Notes: generated by a model not told the origin, from the sequence alone. A stretch of 64,000 nt of DNA from VAZQ01 sp963739175 (GCA_963739175.1 CAVTZH010000005.1:62001-126000); one strand, 5' to 3'. Counted from the first letter of the stretch, positions 1-8,419 are shown. A program made the numbers and translations.

Positions 1-80
1 AGGCCGATCAAGGCGAGCACGATGATGAATGCGAAGATGAATCGCACCCACAGCGTGTCCGCGCCAAATAGGAAATCCAT
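1..80 (-). CDS. FliO-like flagellar membrane protein, N-terminus only
   Basis: Only the first 26 codons are inside the window. They begin MDFLFGADTLWVRF and run straight into a hydrophobic segment (FIFAFIIVLALIG), so this is a membrane protein with an uncleaved N-terminal helix. The start is supported by a strong GGGAGG ribosome site about 5 bases upstream. A short N-terminus followed by one membrane helix, divergent from the flgB operon, fits FliO, the small accessory subunit of the flagellar export gate. The FliO call is inference from context, because the diagnostic part lies outside the window. Confidence 0.45.
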   Translation of the reverse strand, partial: MDFLFGADTLWVRFIFAFIIVLALIG

Positions 81-348
81 TATTCCTCCCTGCGCCCAAG
101 GGGACGGCGTGTCGAATCCGAATAGTTAACGCCGACGGCAATATTTGCCGCCGTGAATACTAACAGATCGTTAACGGGGTGGGTGAGATAGCCCCCTCCC
201 TCCACCTCGGGAAAGGTATCCCGCTGTAAACGGCCATTTGAAGGCAGGTGGTGACATACCGCATTTTAACCGCCCATTAACCATACGATCGGCAAAGTCT
301 GCCTACCGGTTCCCGATCGCGGGGCCGCGAAACCCGGGTGGCGGACCC
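81..348. promoter_or_regulatory. Divergent control region between the FliO-like gene and flgB
   Basis: This 268-base gap separates two divergent flagellar transcripts. It holds several GTTAAC-like half sites and one full TTAA-N7-TTAA site (listed separately). An open frame runs in from 238 ahead of flgB, but its residues do not resemble FlgB and include the regulatory site, so I treat it as non-coding. Confidence 0.6.
266..280 (+). promoter_or_regulatory. CtrA-type binding site upstream of flgB
   Basis: The bases read TTAA, seven bases, TTAA, then C, which is the full CtrA consensus of alphaproteobacteria. It lies 69 bases before the flgB start, where a promoter-bound regulator would be expected. 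CtrA control of early flagellar genes is established in Caulobacter and several Hyphomicrobiales, and this window also encodes CckA, the kinase that feeds CtrA. Binding is inferred from the motif. Confidence 0.6.
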
Positions 349-744
349 ATGACGATCTCCAACATCCCCCTGTTTTCCATGCTGCGGACCCGGATGCACT
401 GGCATCAGGAGCGCCAGCGCATCCTGGCCGAGAACGTCTCCAACGCGGACACGCCCCGGTTTCAGCCGCGCGACCTCACGCCGCCGCAGTTCGACCCGCG
501 CCGGCCCGCCACGACCGAATTGAGCCTCGCCCGCACCAGCACCAACCACATTGCGGGGGCGAACGGCGGCACGCGCTTCCAGCTTGATCGCGCCGGCGGC
601 TTCGAGGCGCGGCCCTCCGGCAACGCGGTCAGCCTCGAAGACGAGATGATGAAGGTCGCCAACAACCAGATGGACTACCAGGCCGCGACCTCGCTCTACA
701 CCCGCGGGCTCGGAATGCTGAAGACCGCGATCGGTCGCCGCTAA
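349..744 (+). CDS. flgB: Flagellar basal-body rod protein FlgB
   Basis: A 131-residue protein of normal FlgB length. It opens with MTISNIPLFSMLRTRMHW and has the conserved rod-protein segment ILAENVSNADTPRFQPRDL near residues 22-40, then a helical C-terminus (MDYQAATSLYTRGLGMLKTA). FlgB forms the proximal rod of the flagellar basal body in the periplasm. I chose the ATG at 349 rather than the longer frame from 238 because the family begins here. It is the first gene of flgB-flgC-fliE-fliQ-fliR-flhB, with a CtrA-type site upstream. Confidence 0.95.
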   Translation: MTISNIPLFSMLRTRMHWHQERQRILAENVSNADTPRFQPRDLTPPQFDPRRPATTELSLARTSTNHIAGANGGTRFQLDRAGGFEARPSGNAVSLEDEMMKVANNQMDYQAATSLYTRGLGMLKTAIGRR

Positions 745-774
745 TTCAATTTCACCTAGCAGGCGAGGGGGACC

Positions 775-1185
775 ATGGACTTCCTGAAATCGATCTCGAT
801 CGCGGCGTCGGGGCTGCGCGCCCAGGCCGGACGCATGCGCGTCATCTCCGAGAACCTCGCCAATGCCGATTCGACCGCACAGGCGCCCGGCAGCGATCCC
901 TACCGGCGCAAGATCCCGACCTTCCGCGCCGAGGTCGACCGCACGGTCGACGCCCGCGTGATCGCGATGGGACGCGTGCGCAACGATCCGTCCGACTTCC
1001 GGCTGAAACACGAACCCGGGCATCCGGCCGCCGACGCCAACGGCAATGTCCGCTATCCCAACGTCAATCCGATGATCGAGATGACCGACCTGCGCGAGGC
1101 CCAGCGCTCCTACGAGGCCAATATCAACGTCATCGGCGCGACCCGCCGCATGATCCAGCGCACGCTCGAAATCCTCAAAATCTGA
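775..1185 (+). CDS. flgC: Flagellar basal-body rod protein FlgC
   Basis: A 136-residue rod protein. The N-terminus has the axial-protein motif (ISIAASGLRAQAGRMRVISE then NLANADST), the middle has PYRRKIPTF, and the C-terminus has the FlgC signature NPMIEMTDLREAQRSYEANI. It assembles with FlgB and FlgF into the proximal rod and is exported by the flagellar type III system. It sits 30 bases after flgB and 13 bases before fliE, in one operon. Confidence 0.96.
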   Translation: MDFLKSISIAASGLRAQAGRMRVISENLANADSTAQAPGSDPYRRKIPTFRAEVDRTVDARVIAMGRVRNDPSDFRLKHEPGHPAADANGNVRYPNVNPMIEMTDLREAQRSYEANINVIGATRRMIQRTLEILKI

Positions 1186-1198
1186 CGGGACCTGAACG

Positions 1199-1516
1199 AT
1201 GACCACGCCCTCCGCTGCCGCCGGTGCCTATGCCAGCCTCGCACGCCTTGCCAATCCGTCCGCCAATCTCGGGCGCGCCGTCGGCGAGGCGAGCGCCGGC
1301 CCGAGCTTCGGCGAATTGCTGCGCAACGCCGCGAGTCACGTGCTCGACTCCGGCCGCAGGACCGACAACCAGGCGCATGCGATGGCTTCCGGCAAGGGCA
1401 ACGTGGTCGACGTCGTGACCGCCGTGGCGGAAACCGAGGTCGCGGTCGAGACGATGGTGGCGGTGCGCGACCGCGTCATCTCGGCCTACGAAGAAATCAT
1501 GCGCATGCCGATCTGA
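1199..1516 (+). CDS. fliE: Flagellar hook-basal body protein FliE
   Basis: A 105-residue protein, the usual FliE length. The C-terminal half carries the family pattern (VVDVVTAVAETEVAVETMVA, then VRDRVISAYEEIMRMPI at the end). FliE links the MS-ring to the proximal rod. It lies directly after flgC, the common order in Hyphomicrobiales. The N-terminus is Ala-rich and poorly conserved, as in relatives. Confidence 0.94.
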   Translation: MTTPSAAAGAYASLARLANPSANLGRAVGEASAGPSFGELLRNAASHVLDSGRRTDNQAHAMASGKGNVVDVVTAVAETEVAVETMVAVRDRVISAYEEIMRMPI

Positions 1517-1555
1517 CGAGCGCTCGGTGGTGCAGGCAAGGGAAGGCAAACAAAA

Positions 1556-1825
1556 ATGTCCGGTGCGGAAATTCTCGACGTGGCGCGCGACGCGGTGCTC
1601 ACGCTGGTCCTGGTCGCAAGCCCGCTGATGCTGATCGGGCTGATCGTCGGCGTCGTCATTTCTCTGTTCCAAGCCCTCACGCAGATCCAGGAAATGACGC
1701 TGGTGTTCGTGCCGAAGATCCTCGCGATCTTCCTGGCGATGCTGATCGCGCTCCCGTTCATGGCCGACGTGTTGCAGGGACAGATGGCCCGGATCGCCGC
1801 GCGCATCATCTCGATGGGGAGTTGA
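1556..1825 (+). CDS. fliQ: Flagellar export gate protein FliQ
   Basis: An 89-residue inner-membrane protein with two membrane helices (about residues 14-38 and 52-75) joined by the conserved loop QALTQIQEMTLVFVPK. FliQ with FliP and FliR forms the export gate of the flagellar type III apparatus. Start supported by its position 39 bases after fliE and normal length. It is separated from fliR by a palindromic repeat. Confidence 0.95.
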   Translation: MSGAEILDVARDAVLTLVLVASPLMLIGLIVGVVISLFQALTQIQEMTLVFVPKILAIFLAMLIALPFMADVLQGQMARIAARIISMGS

Positions 1826-1834
1826 AGGTGGCGT

Positions 1835-1946
1835 CATGGCCGGGCATAGCCCGTCGAAGACGGGCGTGAACGCCCTTATGTCCCGGCCATCCACGTCTTT
1901 GGCGCGAAGACGTGGATGCCCGGCATAAAGCCGGGCATGACGAAAT
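1835..1946. repeat. Composite palindromic repeat between fliQ and fliR, carrying 36-nt module copy 1
   Basis: Two linked hairpins of a family beginning GTCATGGCCGGG and ending CCGGGCATGACG. The apex of the first (arms GGCCGGG and CCCGGCC) is occupied by a 36-base module at 1845-1880 that starts CATAGCCCGTC and ends CGCCCTTATG. An uninterrupted version of this first hairpin, with a short CTTGA loop, is present at about 32031-32057. It lies inside the flagellar operon without breaking a gene. Confidence 0.8.
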
Positions 1947-1959
1947 CGAAGATCGCCGC

Positions 1960-2733
1960 ATGAAAATCGACATCTCCTTCCTTCCCGCCTATGCCGCCGC
2001 CTTCATGCTGGTGTTCGCGCGCATCGGCACCATGGTGATGCTGCTGCCCGGGATGGGCGAGATGAGCGTGCCGCGCCGGGTGCGGTTGACGCTGGCGCTG
2101 GTGCTCACCGCGGTGCTGCTGCCGCTGCATCGCAGCGCCTATCAAGTCGATCTCACCACCTTCGGTCCGGTGCTCACGCTGCTCGCGCAGGAGATCTTCA
2201 TCGGCGTGGTGCTCGGTATCACCGCGCGGCTGATGATCTCGGCGCTGCAGGTCGCCGGCTTCGTGATCGCCCAGCAGCTCGGCCTCGGCTTCGTCACCGC
2301 GGTTGATCCCACGCAAGGCGGCCAGCAACAGGTGCTGATCGCCAATTTCCTCACCATCCTCGGGGTCACGCTGATCTTCGCGACCGACATGCATCATCTG
2401 ATCATCGCCGCGCTCAACGACAGCTATCGGCTGTTCCGGCCGGGCGAGATGCCGGTGATGGGCGACGTGGCGGCGCTGACCACGCAGACCATCGCGATCG
2501 CGTTCAAGATCGGCATTCAGCTCGCGGCGCCGTTCCTGATCTTCGGGCTGTTGTTCAATCTCGGGCTCGGCGTCCTTTCGCGGCTGATGCCGCAGATGCA
2601 GGTGTTCTTCGTCGGCCTGCCGCTGTCGATCCTGATCGGCCTCTTGATCCTGTTCCTGGTGCTCGGCGCGGTGATGGCGGTGTTCCTCGGTTCGATGGAG
2701 ACCATCCTGCGCCAGCTCGCGCCCTATTCGTGA
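1960..2733 (+). CDS. fliR: Flagellar export gate protein FliR
   Basis: A 257-residue, strongly hydrophobic protein with about six membrane helices, of FliR length. The start MKIDISFLPAYAAAFMLVFA leads into the first helix. Conserved parts include RIGTMVMLLPGMGEMSVPRR near residues 20-40 and a central GLGFVTAVDPTQGGQQQ loop. FliR is the third gate subunit with FliP and FliQ. I chose the ATG at 1960; the open frame from 1912 is repeat DNA. It stops 6 bases before flhB. Confidence 0.95.
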   Translation: MKIDISFLPAYAAAFMLVFARIGTMVMLLPGMGEMSVPRRVRLTLALVLTAVLLPLHRSAYQVDLTTFGPVLTLLAQEIFIGVVLGITARLMISALQVAGFVIAQQLGLGFVTAVDPTQGGQQQVLIANFLTILGVTLIFATDMHHLIIAALNDSYRLFRPGEMPVMGDVAALTTQTIAIAFKIGIQLAAPFLIFGLLFNLGLGVLSRLMPQMQVFFVGLPLSILIGLLILFLVLGAVMAVFLGSMETILRQLAPYS

Positions 2734-2739
2734 GGGCTC

Positions 2740-3825
2740 ATGGCTGAAGGCACCGACGAACAAGATAAATCAGAAGACCCGACACAGAAACGCCTCGACG
2801 ACGCACTCCAGCGCGGCGATGTCGCCAAGAGCCAGGAGGTCAACACCTGGTTCGTGATCGCGGGCGGCACGCTGGTGCTATTGGCGTTCGCCGGCTCGAT
2901 GAGCCACAGCCTCTCGACCTCGATGCGCGGGCTGCTGGCGAATTCCTATGCCATTCGCGTCGAGGGCAGGGGCTTCTTGCCCGTCGTCCAGAAGATCGGC
3001 ATCGAGATCATCGCGGCCGCCGCGATCCCGATGCTGCTGCTGGTGCTGGCGGCGATCTTCGGCAACATGATCCAGCACCGCTTGGTGTGGACGGCCGAGG
3101 CGCTCAAGCCCAAGCTCTCGAAGATTTCGCCGCTCGCCGGTTTCAAGCGCCTGTTCTCGAAGCAGGCGCTGATGAATTTCGTCAAAGGCCTGCTCAAGCT
3201 CGCGCTCATCGGCGCGGTCATGACCGCGCTCTTGTGGCCCGAGCGCACGCGACTCCAGACGCTGGTGACGCTCGATCCGGCGGCGATCCTGCCGATGACG
3301 CAGAGCCTCTCGCTGCAGCTCCTCGGCGCGGTGGTGGCGATCCTCGCCATCATCGCGGCGGCGGATTTTCTGTTCCAGTACCGGACGTGGTTCGAGCGCC
3401 AGAAGATGTCGTTCCACGAGTTGAAGGAGGAATTCAAGAACACCGACGGCGATCCGCATGTGAAGGCGAAAATCCGCCAGATCCGCGAGGGCCGCATGCG
3501 CAAGCGCATGATGGCGTCGGTGCCGCAAGCCACCGTCGTGATCGCCAACCCGACCCACTACGCCGTGGCGCTGAAATACGAGCGCGGCATGAACGCGCCG
3601 GTCTGCTTGGCCAAGGGCTTGGATGCGATCGCGCTCAAGATCCGCGAGGTCGCCGAGGCGAGCGGCGTGCCGGTGGTCGAGAACCCGCCGCTTGCCCGCG
3701 CGCTGCACGGCACCGTCGAGATCGACGCCGAAATCCCGGCCGAGCACTACCAGGCGGTGGCCGAGGTGATCGGCTACGTCATGCGGCTGAACCGGGCGGC
3801 CGGCGCGGCGAGGGCGGCCCGCTAG
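2740..3825 (+). CDS. flhB: Flagellar export switch protein FlhB
   Basis: A 361-residue protein. The N-terminus has the typical acidic run EDPTQKRLDDALQRGDVAKS, then four membrane helices (about 30-210), the connecting segment LKEEFKNTDGDPHVK, and the cytoplasmic domain with the self-cleavage site NPTH at residues 270-273 (VVIANPTHYAVALKY). Cleavage at NPTH switches export from rod/hook to filament substrates. It ends the operon. Fragments of its 3' end recur in a relic at 8325-8400. Confidence 0.97.
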   Translation: MAEGTDEQDKSEDPTQKRLDDALQRGDVAKSQEVNTWFVIAGGTLVLLAFAGSMSHSLSTSMRGLLANSYAIRVEGRGFLPVVQKIGIEIIAAAAIPMLLLVLAAIFGNMIQHRLVWTAEALKPKLSKISPLAGFKRLFSKQALMNFVKGLLKLALIGAVMTALLWPERTRLQTLVTLDPAAILPMTQSLSLQLLGAVVAILAIIAAADFLFQYRTWFERQKMSFHELKEEFKNTDGDPHVKAKIRQIREGRMRKRMMASVPQATVVIANPTHYAVALKYERGMNAPVCLAKGLDAIALKIREVAEASGVPVVENPPLARALHGTVEIDAEIPAEHYQAVAEVIGYVMRLNRAAGAARAAR

Positions 3826-3850
3826 GGCGTTTCCCGCCTGCAACGGGTCT

Positions 3851-3930
3851 CTCCCCGCTCATTCCCGCGAAAGCGGGAATCCAGTCTTTAGAGTGACCTG
3901 GGTCCCCGCCTTCGCGGGGACGAGCGGGTG
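3851..3930. repeat. Double palindromic repeat (empty host site for the 66-nt module)
   Basis: Two perfect hairpins: ATTCCCGCGAAAGCGGGAAT at 3861-3880 and GTCCCCGCCTTCGCGGGGAC at 3902-3921. The same pair occurs in inverse orientation at 19040-19187, where the ATTCCCGC hairpin is split by a 66-base module. This copy is therefore the uninterrupted form. It fills most of the gap between flhB and the next gene. Confidence 0.8.
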
Positions 3931-4063
3931 AGTGCGAGCCAACTCAACTGGGAAATGCTCTAGGGCGCGTACCGACAAAGCGCGGGCACGGACTTGACTT
4001 GACGCCGACAAGTTGGCGACATCGCTTGCGATAGCCATTCACGATGATCGTTGGAGATTCACA

Positions 4064-4918
4064 ATGAAACTTGTGCGTTACGGTTCAGTGGGCCGCGAGA
4101 AGCCCGGTATCGTCGATGCCGACGGAAAAATCCGCGATTTGTCGCGCGTGGTATCCGATATCGACGGCGCCATGCTCGCATCCGGCGGGCTCGCCAAGAT
4201 CAAGAAGGCAAACGTGAAGAAGTTGAAACTGGTGCCGGGCAAGCCGAGGCTCGGGCCCTGCGTCGGCCATGTGCGCAACTTCATTGCGATCGGATTGAAT
4301 TATTCCGACCACGCCGCCGAAGCCGGCATGCCGATCCCGAAGGAGCCGATCATCTTCAACAAGGCCCCGACCTCGATCTGCGGCCCGAACGACAGCACGA
4401 TCACCCCGAAAGAATCGACCAAGCTCGACTACGAGGTCGAGCTCGGCATCGTGATCGGCAAGCGCGCGCGGTATCTCGATCGCGACAAGGCGATGAGCGC
4501 GGTCGCGGGCTATTTCCTGTCGAACGATGTGTCCGAGCGCTCCTTCCAGATCGACCGTTCGGGCGGGCAATGGAACAAGGGCAAGGGCTGCGAGACCTTC
4601 GGGCCGATCGGACCCTGGTTCGTCACCAAGGACGAGATCAAGGATCCTCAGAACCTCGATATGTGGCTCGACGTCAATGGTGAGAAGCGTCAACGCGGCA
4701 ACACCAGCACGATGATTTTCGGGGTCGAGCACCTGGTCTGGTATTGCTCGCAATTCTTCATCATGGAGCCGGGCGACATCATTATTACCGGCACGCCGCC
4801 GGGCGTGGCGCTCGGCATGAAGCCCGCGCCGAAATTTCTCCAGGCGGGCGACGTGGTCACGCTCGGCATGTCCGGCCTCGGCGAGCAGACGCAGAAGATC
4901 AAACCGTTTTCGGGCTAG
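4064..4918 (+). CDS. Fumarylacetoacetate hydrolase (FAH) family protein
   Basis: A 284-residue protein of the FAH superfamily, Mg-dependent enzymes that cleave or isomerise beta-diketo and 2-oxo acids in aromatic and sugar-acid breakdown. Seen motifs are GLNYSDHAAEAG, FNKAPTSICGPND, the metal-binding stretch LDYEVELGIVIGK, and ITGTPPGVALG near the C-terminus. A GGAG site precedes the ATG at 4064, which I prefer over an upstream in-frame ATG. The exact substrate cannot be read from sequence. It is the first gene of the insert between flhB and cckA. Confidence 0.85.
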   Translation: MKLVRYGSVGREKPGIVDADGKIRDLSRVVSDIDGAMLASGGLAKIKKANVKKLKLVPGKPRLGPCVGHVRNFIAIGLNYSDHAAEAGMPIPKEPIIFNKAPTSICGPNDSTITPKESTKLDYEVELGIVIGKRARYLDRDKAMSAVAGYFLSNDVSERSFQIDRSGGQWNKGKGCETFGPIGPWFVTKDEIKDPQNLDMWLDVNGEKRQRGNTSTMIFGVEHLVWYCSQFFIMEPGDIIITGTPPGVALGMKPAPKFLQAGDVVTLGMSGLGEQTQKIKPFSG

Positions 4919-5140
4919 CGGGTGTCCCGTCTGTGACAGGGCAATTTTATTTCGAAATTCTCTTTAGGCCCGCCGGAAGTTCAAGCACAGAGGCCGTTCT
5001 TCAAGGGCAAGCACGGCGCTGGATATCCAGTTTTAGCGCGATATACTTAGCAGGCGAAAGAAAGCGCGCCATGGCAAACACGGCAGGCGCGCCACCTCGC
5101 TATTGCTCTACACCGCGATTTTTTCGAGATCGAGGATACA

Positions 5141-6469
5141 ATGAGCAACGAACCGGCTGACGCAGGTAGTGCCAGCAAGGACTTCCGCTACCGGGCATTC
5201 ATCACTTACAGCCAGCGCGACCGCATTGTCGCAGAACGACTTCATAGGCAGATCGAAAACTATCGCGTGCCCAAGGATCTGGTGGGCCGCGAGGGACGTG
5301 ACGGGCCGATTCCGCGCCGAATATTTCCCGTATTCCGCGACCGAGACGAACTCGCATCGGCCGCCGACTTGACGGTCGCCATTTGCCAAGCGCTGCGAGA
5401 ATCCGCGTATTTGATCGCGCTTTGCACGCCCGCGGCGGCCAAAAGTCGCTGGGTTAATAGCGAGATCCTCGAATTCAAGAAGCTTGGGCGCGCCGACCGG
5501 ATCCATGCACTCATTGCCGACGGGGAGCCTAACGCCAAGCTGCCCGAATGGGAGTGCTACCCACCTGCGCTGCGTTACCAGCTCGGCGCCGATGGCACAC
5601 TCGATACCAGCCAGCCTTCTGAGCCACTCGCCGCCGACCTCCGTCCGGAAGGCGACGGCTACAAGAATGCGAAGCTCAAGCTAATCGCAGGTTTGCTCGG
5701 TGTCCCGTACAACACGCTGCGGCAGCGCGAAGTGGCTGCTGCACGGCGGCGCCTGATGATCGCGCAGGGCGTGGCCGCGCTGTTCTTACTCATAGCGGCT
5801 TTCGGCGTTATCGCCGCGTGGCGAGCTACGATCCATTACGACACATCGGTGGCCCGACAAATTCCGGGCATACGCGTTGACAGACGCGAGACCACGCTCG
5901 ACCTCTCTGGCTGGCAGGAGACGACAGAGGCCGAGATTGCCAACGTCAAGAAATCACTTGCGGTATCGCGCAACAAGTTCTCGGTCGTTCGCACCCATCT
6001 GCACGCGACCACATTCATCCACGTCGCCGGCACGTCCAGCGCGCTCACGCCCGAGGTGCGTTGCTCAAATTGCCGCCAGGTACCGCGCGCCTCCGGCAGC
6101 GGAGGCCGCGCACCCAATGAGTGGAACATCGAGTTCGACATTACCAAGGTTCCTCTCGACGAAAAGGTAGACGTTGAGTTCGATTTTCTTTTCTGGAACG
6201 CATTTCAGAATAAGCAAGAATGGGGCGGATTCCGAGTGTTGCACGCGACCCGCGTTGCTATCTATTCGATCATATTTCCAGACATCAGACGTCCGCTGCC
6301 GCCGTCACTCTCCTACTACTACGTCGAGTCAAAGCAGCATCCTTATGACGAGGACCTGCGGACATCGCTCGTATTGGACAAGGGAGGCCGTGTGCAGAAG
6401 GTGACCTGGGAAGTGCCGTATCCGAGTGCTGACCGGAGCTATCGGATAAGATGGGACTGGAGTGAATGA
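5141..6469 (+). CDS. TIR-domain protein with one membrane helix and an uncharacterised C-terminal domain
   Basis: A 442-residue protein. A TIR domain covers about residues 14-140: it starts FRYRAFITYSQRDR and has the SRWVNSEI motif whose Glu108 matches the catalytic glutamate of NAD-cleaving TIR domains. A membrane helix follows at about 206-227. The rest (230-442) lies on the other side of the membrane by prediction, contains a CSNC motif and beta-rich stretches, and matches no family I recognise. A GAGGA site precedes the start. The stop overlaps the start of the M14 peptidase by four bases (ATGA), implying coupled translation. TIR proteins of bacteria serve in antiphage NAD depletion or signalling; the role here is inferred. 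Confidence 0.85.
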   Translation: MSNEPADAGSASKDFRYRAFITYSQRDRIVAERLHRQIENYRVPKDLVGREGRDGPIPRRIFPVFRDRDELASAADLTVAICQALRESAYLIALCTPAAAKSRWVNSEILEFKKLGRADRIHALIADGEPNAKLPEWECYPPALRYQLGADGTLDTSQPSEPLAADLRPEGDGYKNAKLKLIAGLLGVPYNTLRQREVAAARRRLMIAQGVAALFLLIAAFGVIAAWRATIHYDTSVARQIPGIRVDRRETTLDLSGWQETTEAEIANVKKSLAVSRNKFSVVRTHLHATTFIHVAGTSSALTPEVRCSNCRQVPRASGSGGRAPNEWNIEFDITKVPLDEKVDVEFDFLFWNAFQNKQEWGGFRVLHATRVAIYSIIFPDIRRPLPPSLSYYYVESKQHPYDEDLRTSLVLDKGGRVQKVTWEVPYPSADRSYRIRWDWSE

Positions 6470-8175
6470 GCGAGGGTTCGCCGCCACGGGACTTCCTGAC
6501 CGACTACCTTGGCTATGATGCGCTAACGCGCACGCTGAAGCACTGGGCACAAGAGCATAAAGATTTCGTCCGCCTTTCGTCCCTGGCGAAAACCGAGCAT
6601 GGCCGCGACGTCTGGATGTTGGAGATCGGCACCCAACCGGACCATCCCCGGCCGGCGATCTGCATTGATGGCAACATGCATGCAGCCGAGCTGCTTGGCA
6701 GCAACGCGGCACTCGCCGTTGCGCAATCCCTAATTGATCTCCACCTCGGTGTCCCGGAGATGCGTGATCGGTTCGCTCCGCCAATCACCCAGGCGGTTTT
6801 GCGCACCCTCTATTACATTATTCCGCGCGTCTCTCCGGACGGCGCTGAGGATGTCCTTGCCGCGGGCCAACTCTCGCGCTCAGCGCCGCGTAAGCGCGCA
6901 TCACACAGCCGAGCTGCTTACTGGGTGCGCAGCGATGTCGACGGCGACGGACGTATTCGCCAAATGCGACTAAAACATCCGGCGGGAGAGTTCGTTCAGC
7001 ATCGTGAATTTTCCCATGTGCTGGTGCCGCGGACGTTTCGGGATGAAGGCCCTTTCTTCAAGGTTTTTCCCGAAGGATATATCGAAGGGTTCAACGGTCA
7101 CGGCATCCCCTTTCCCCACGCGCTTTCGGACAATGATACGGACTTCAACCGAAACTTCCCTTTCGAGTGGAGCAGTGGCCACGATGGGGCCGGGCACTTT
7201 CCTGGGTGGGAGCCGGAAACGCGCGCGCTCATTGAGTTTGCGACTCGATCGCCGCACATTTTCGCCTGGCTCAATCTTCACACCTTCGGAGGCATTTTTA
7301 TTCGACCCCCGTTTTCATTATCAGGCCAGCAGGTCGAAAGGCGCGACCTGCTCGTCTACGACCATGTCGCGGAAATGATGGCCAAAGAAACCGGAATGCC
7401 GACGGTTAGCGCGTTCGAAGACATGACCCCGGTCGCGTCCCGCCCCATGACCGGGACCTTGGCAGCATGGGCATACGGCGAACGTGCCTGTTTCGCCTGG
7501 GCTGTCGAACTTTGGGACCTCTTCACCGCTGCTCGGCTCACGAAGCGGCGCCCGTATTATCGTAACTATGCAATTCAGGATCTCGAGGAGATCACAAAAC
7601 TCGTCAATTGGGATCAGAGCGACAACAGCGGCCGAATTTTTGCGCCGTGGCGTCCGTTCAATCACCCCCAACTCGGCGAAGTCGAAATTGGCGGCATCGA
7701 CCCGGTTCGCGGTCTGATCAATCCTCCGGAGAAGGAGATTCCGGGGATCGCCCAGAGCCTCTCTGCTGTTGCGATCACGCTGGCATCGTTGGCGCCACGC
7801 GTTGCAGCACAGATAACGACCGAGCGCATCGGACAGTCGGTCACCAAAATCAGCTTGATCGCGAGCAACAGCGGGTACCTGCCGACATCCGTCACAGCTG
7901 TCGGTCAGTCGCTGCCATGGAATTGGGGTTTGCAAATGCGCTTTCGATGCTCCGGCTGTTCCCTTGTGTCAGGCCCGGTAGCGGCCGAAGTCGCCCATCT
8001 CGCCGGCTGGGGCCGCGGTGCCGAAGATGAGGGCAATGCCCCATTCTTCCAAAAGAGCGAAGCCGCCTTCGATGTCACGCAATCCTGGGTCGTCAAGGGC
8101 TCCGGTGACGTCGAGATCGAAATTGGGGGCCCACGTATAGGCTGGACCGTCCACAAGCTACGGATTGATTGCTGA
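6466..8175 (+). CDS. M14-family zinc carboxypeptidase
   Basis: A 569-residue protein with an M14 peptidase domain at about residues 13-360. Zinc ligands are His72 and Glu75 (GNMHAAELLGS) and His272 (WLNLHTFGG). DFNRNFPFEW holds the substrate-binding Asn-Arg pair, and Glu348 in FAWAVELWD fits the catalytic glutamate, so the enzyme should be active. The last 170 residues look like a beta-sandwich accessory domain. There is no signal peptide, so a cytoplasmic site is likely. Its ATG overlaps the TIR gene stop. M14 enzymes trim C-terminal residues from peptides or amide-linked cell-wall pieces; the substrate here is unknown. Confidence 0.85.
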   Translation: MSEGSPPRDFLTDYLGYDALTRTLKHWAQEHKDFVRLSSLAKTEHGRDVWMLEIGTQPDHPRPAICIDGNMHAAELLGSNAALAVAQSLIDLHLGVPEMRDRFAPPITQAVLRTLYYIIPRVSPDGAEDVLAAGQLSRSAPRKRASHSRAAYWVRSDVDGDGRIRQMRLKHPAGEFVQHREFSHVLVPRTFRDEGPFFKVFPEGYIEGFNGHGIPFPHALSDNDTDFNRNFPFEWSSGHDGAGHFPGWEPETRALIEFATRSPHIFAWLNLHTFGGIFIRPPFSLSGQQVERRDLLVYDHVAEMMAKETGMPTVSAFEDMTPVASRPMTGTLAAWAYGERACFAWAVELWDLFTAARLTKRRPYYRNYAIQDLEEITKLVNWDQSDNSGRIFAPWRPFNHPQLGEVEIGGIDPVRGLINPPEKEIPGIAQSLSAVAITLASLAPRVAAQITTERIGQSVTKISLIASNSGYLPTSVTAVGQSLPWNWGLQMRFRCSGCSLVSGPVAAEVAHLAGWGRGAEDEGNAPFFQKSEAAFDVTQSWVVKGSGDVEIEIGGPRIGWTVHKLRIDC

Positions 8176-8281
8176 TACCGCGGTGCGTTCGCCTATTTGC
8201 AAGATCATCCCTGCGCACCGGCCCCGTGATCTGTCATTCCGCGAATCCGTATCGCGAAGCTCGTGAAGGGAGGAACTCGCA

Positions 8282-8400
8282 ATGATGATCGGCCGCACCC
8301 GTGCCGAGCCTTAACATTTTGGCGAGGGTCGCCGAGGCGAATGGCGTGCCGGTGGTCGAGAACAGGCTGTGGCCGAAGTGATCGGCTACGTCATGTGGTC
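8282..8400 (+). pseudogene. Chimeric relic: cckA 5' fragment joined to flhB 3' fragments
   Basis: Bases 8282-8324 match cckA around 9634-9678 with a one-base insertion and few changes (shared core ATCGGCCGCACCC). Bases 8322-8363 match flhB 3644-3684, and 8364-8398 match flhB 3752-3786, with the flhB bases in between missing. None of it is open. The order, cckA piece then flhB piece on the same strand, is what a tandem duplication of an ancestral flhB-cckA junction would leave. The rest of 8176-8474 shows no gene. Confidence 0.75.
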
Positions 8401-8419
8401 CTGAGTTCGCTCAAAATAC

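Noticed and set aside
238..348. Longer reading frame ahead of flgB
   Set aside because: It runs over the CtrA-type site, has no FlgB-like residues, and the family start is at 349.
277..1206. Long minus-strand frame over flgB and flgC
   Set aside because: It is the shadow of a GC-rich coding strand; the plus-strand genes have clear family motifs.
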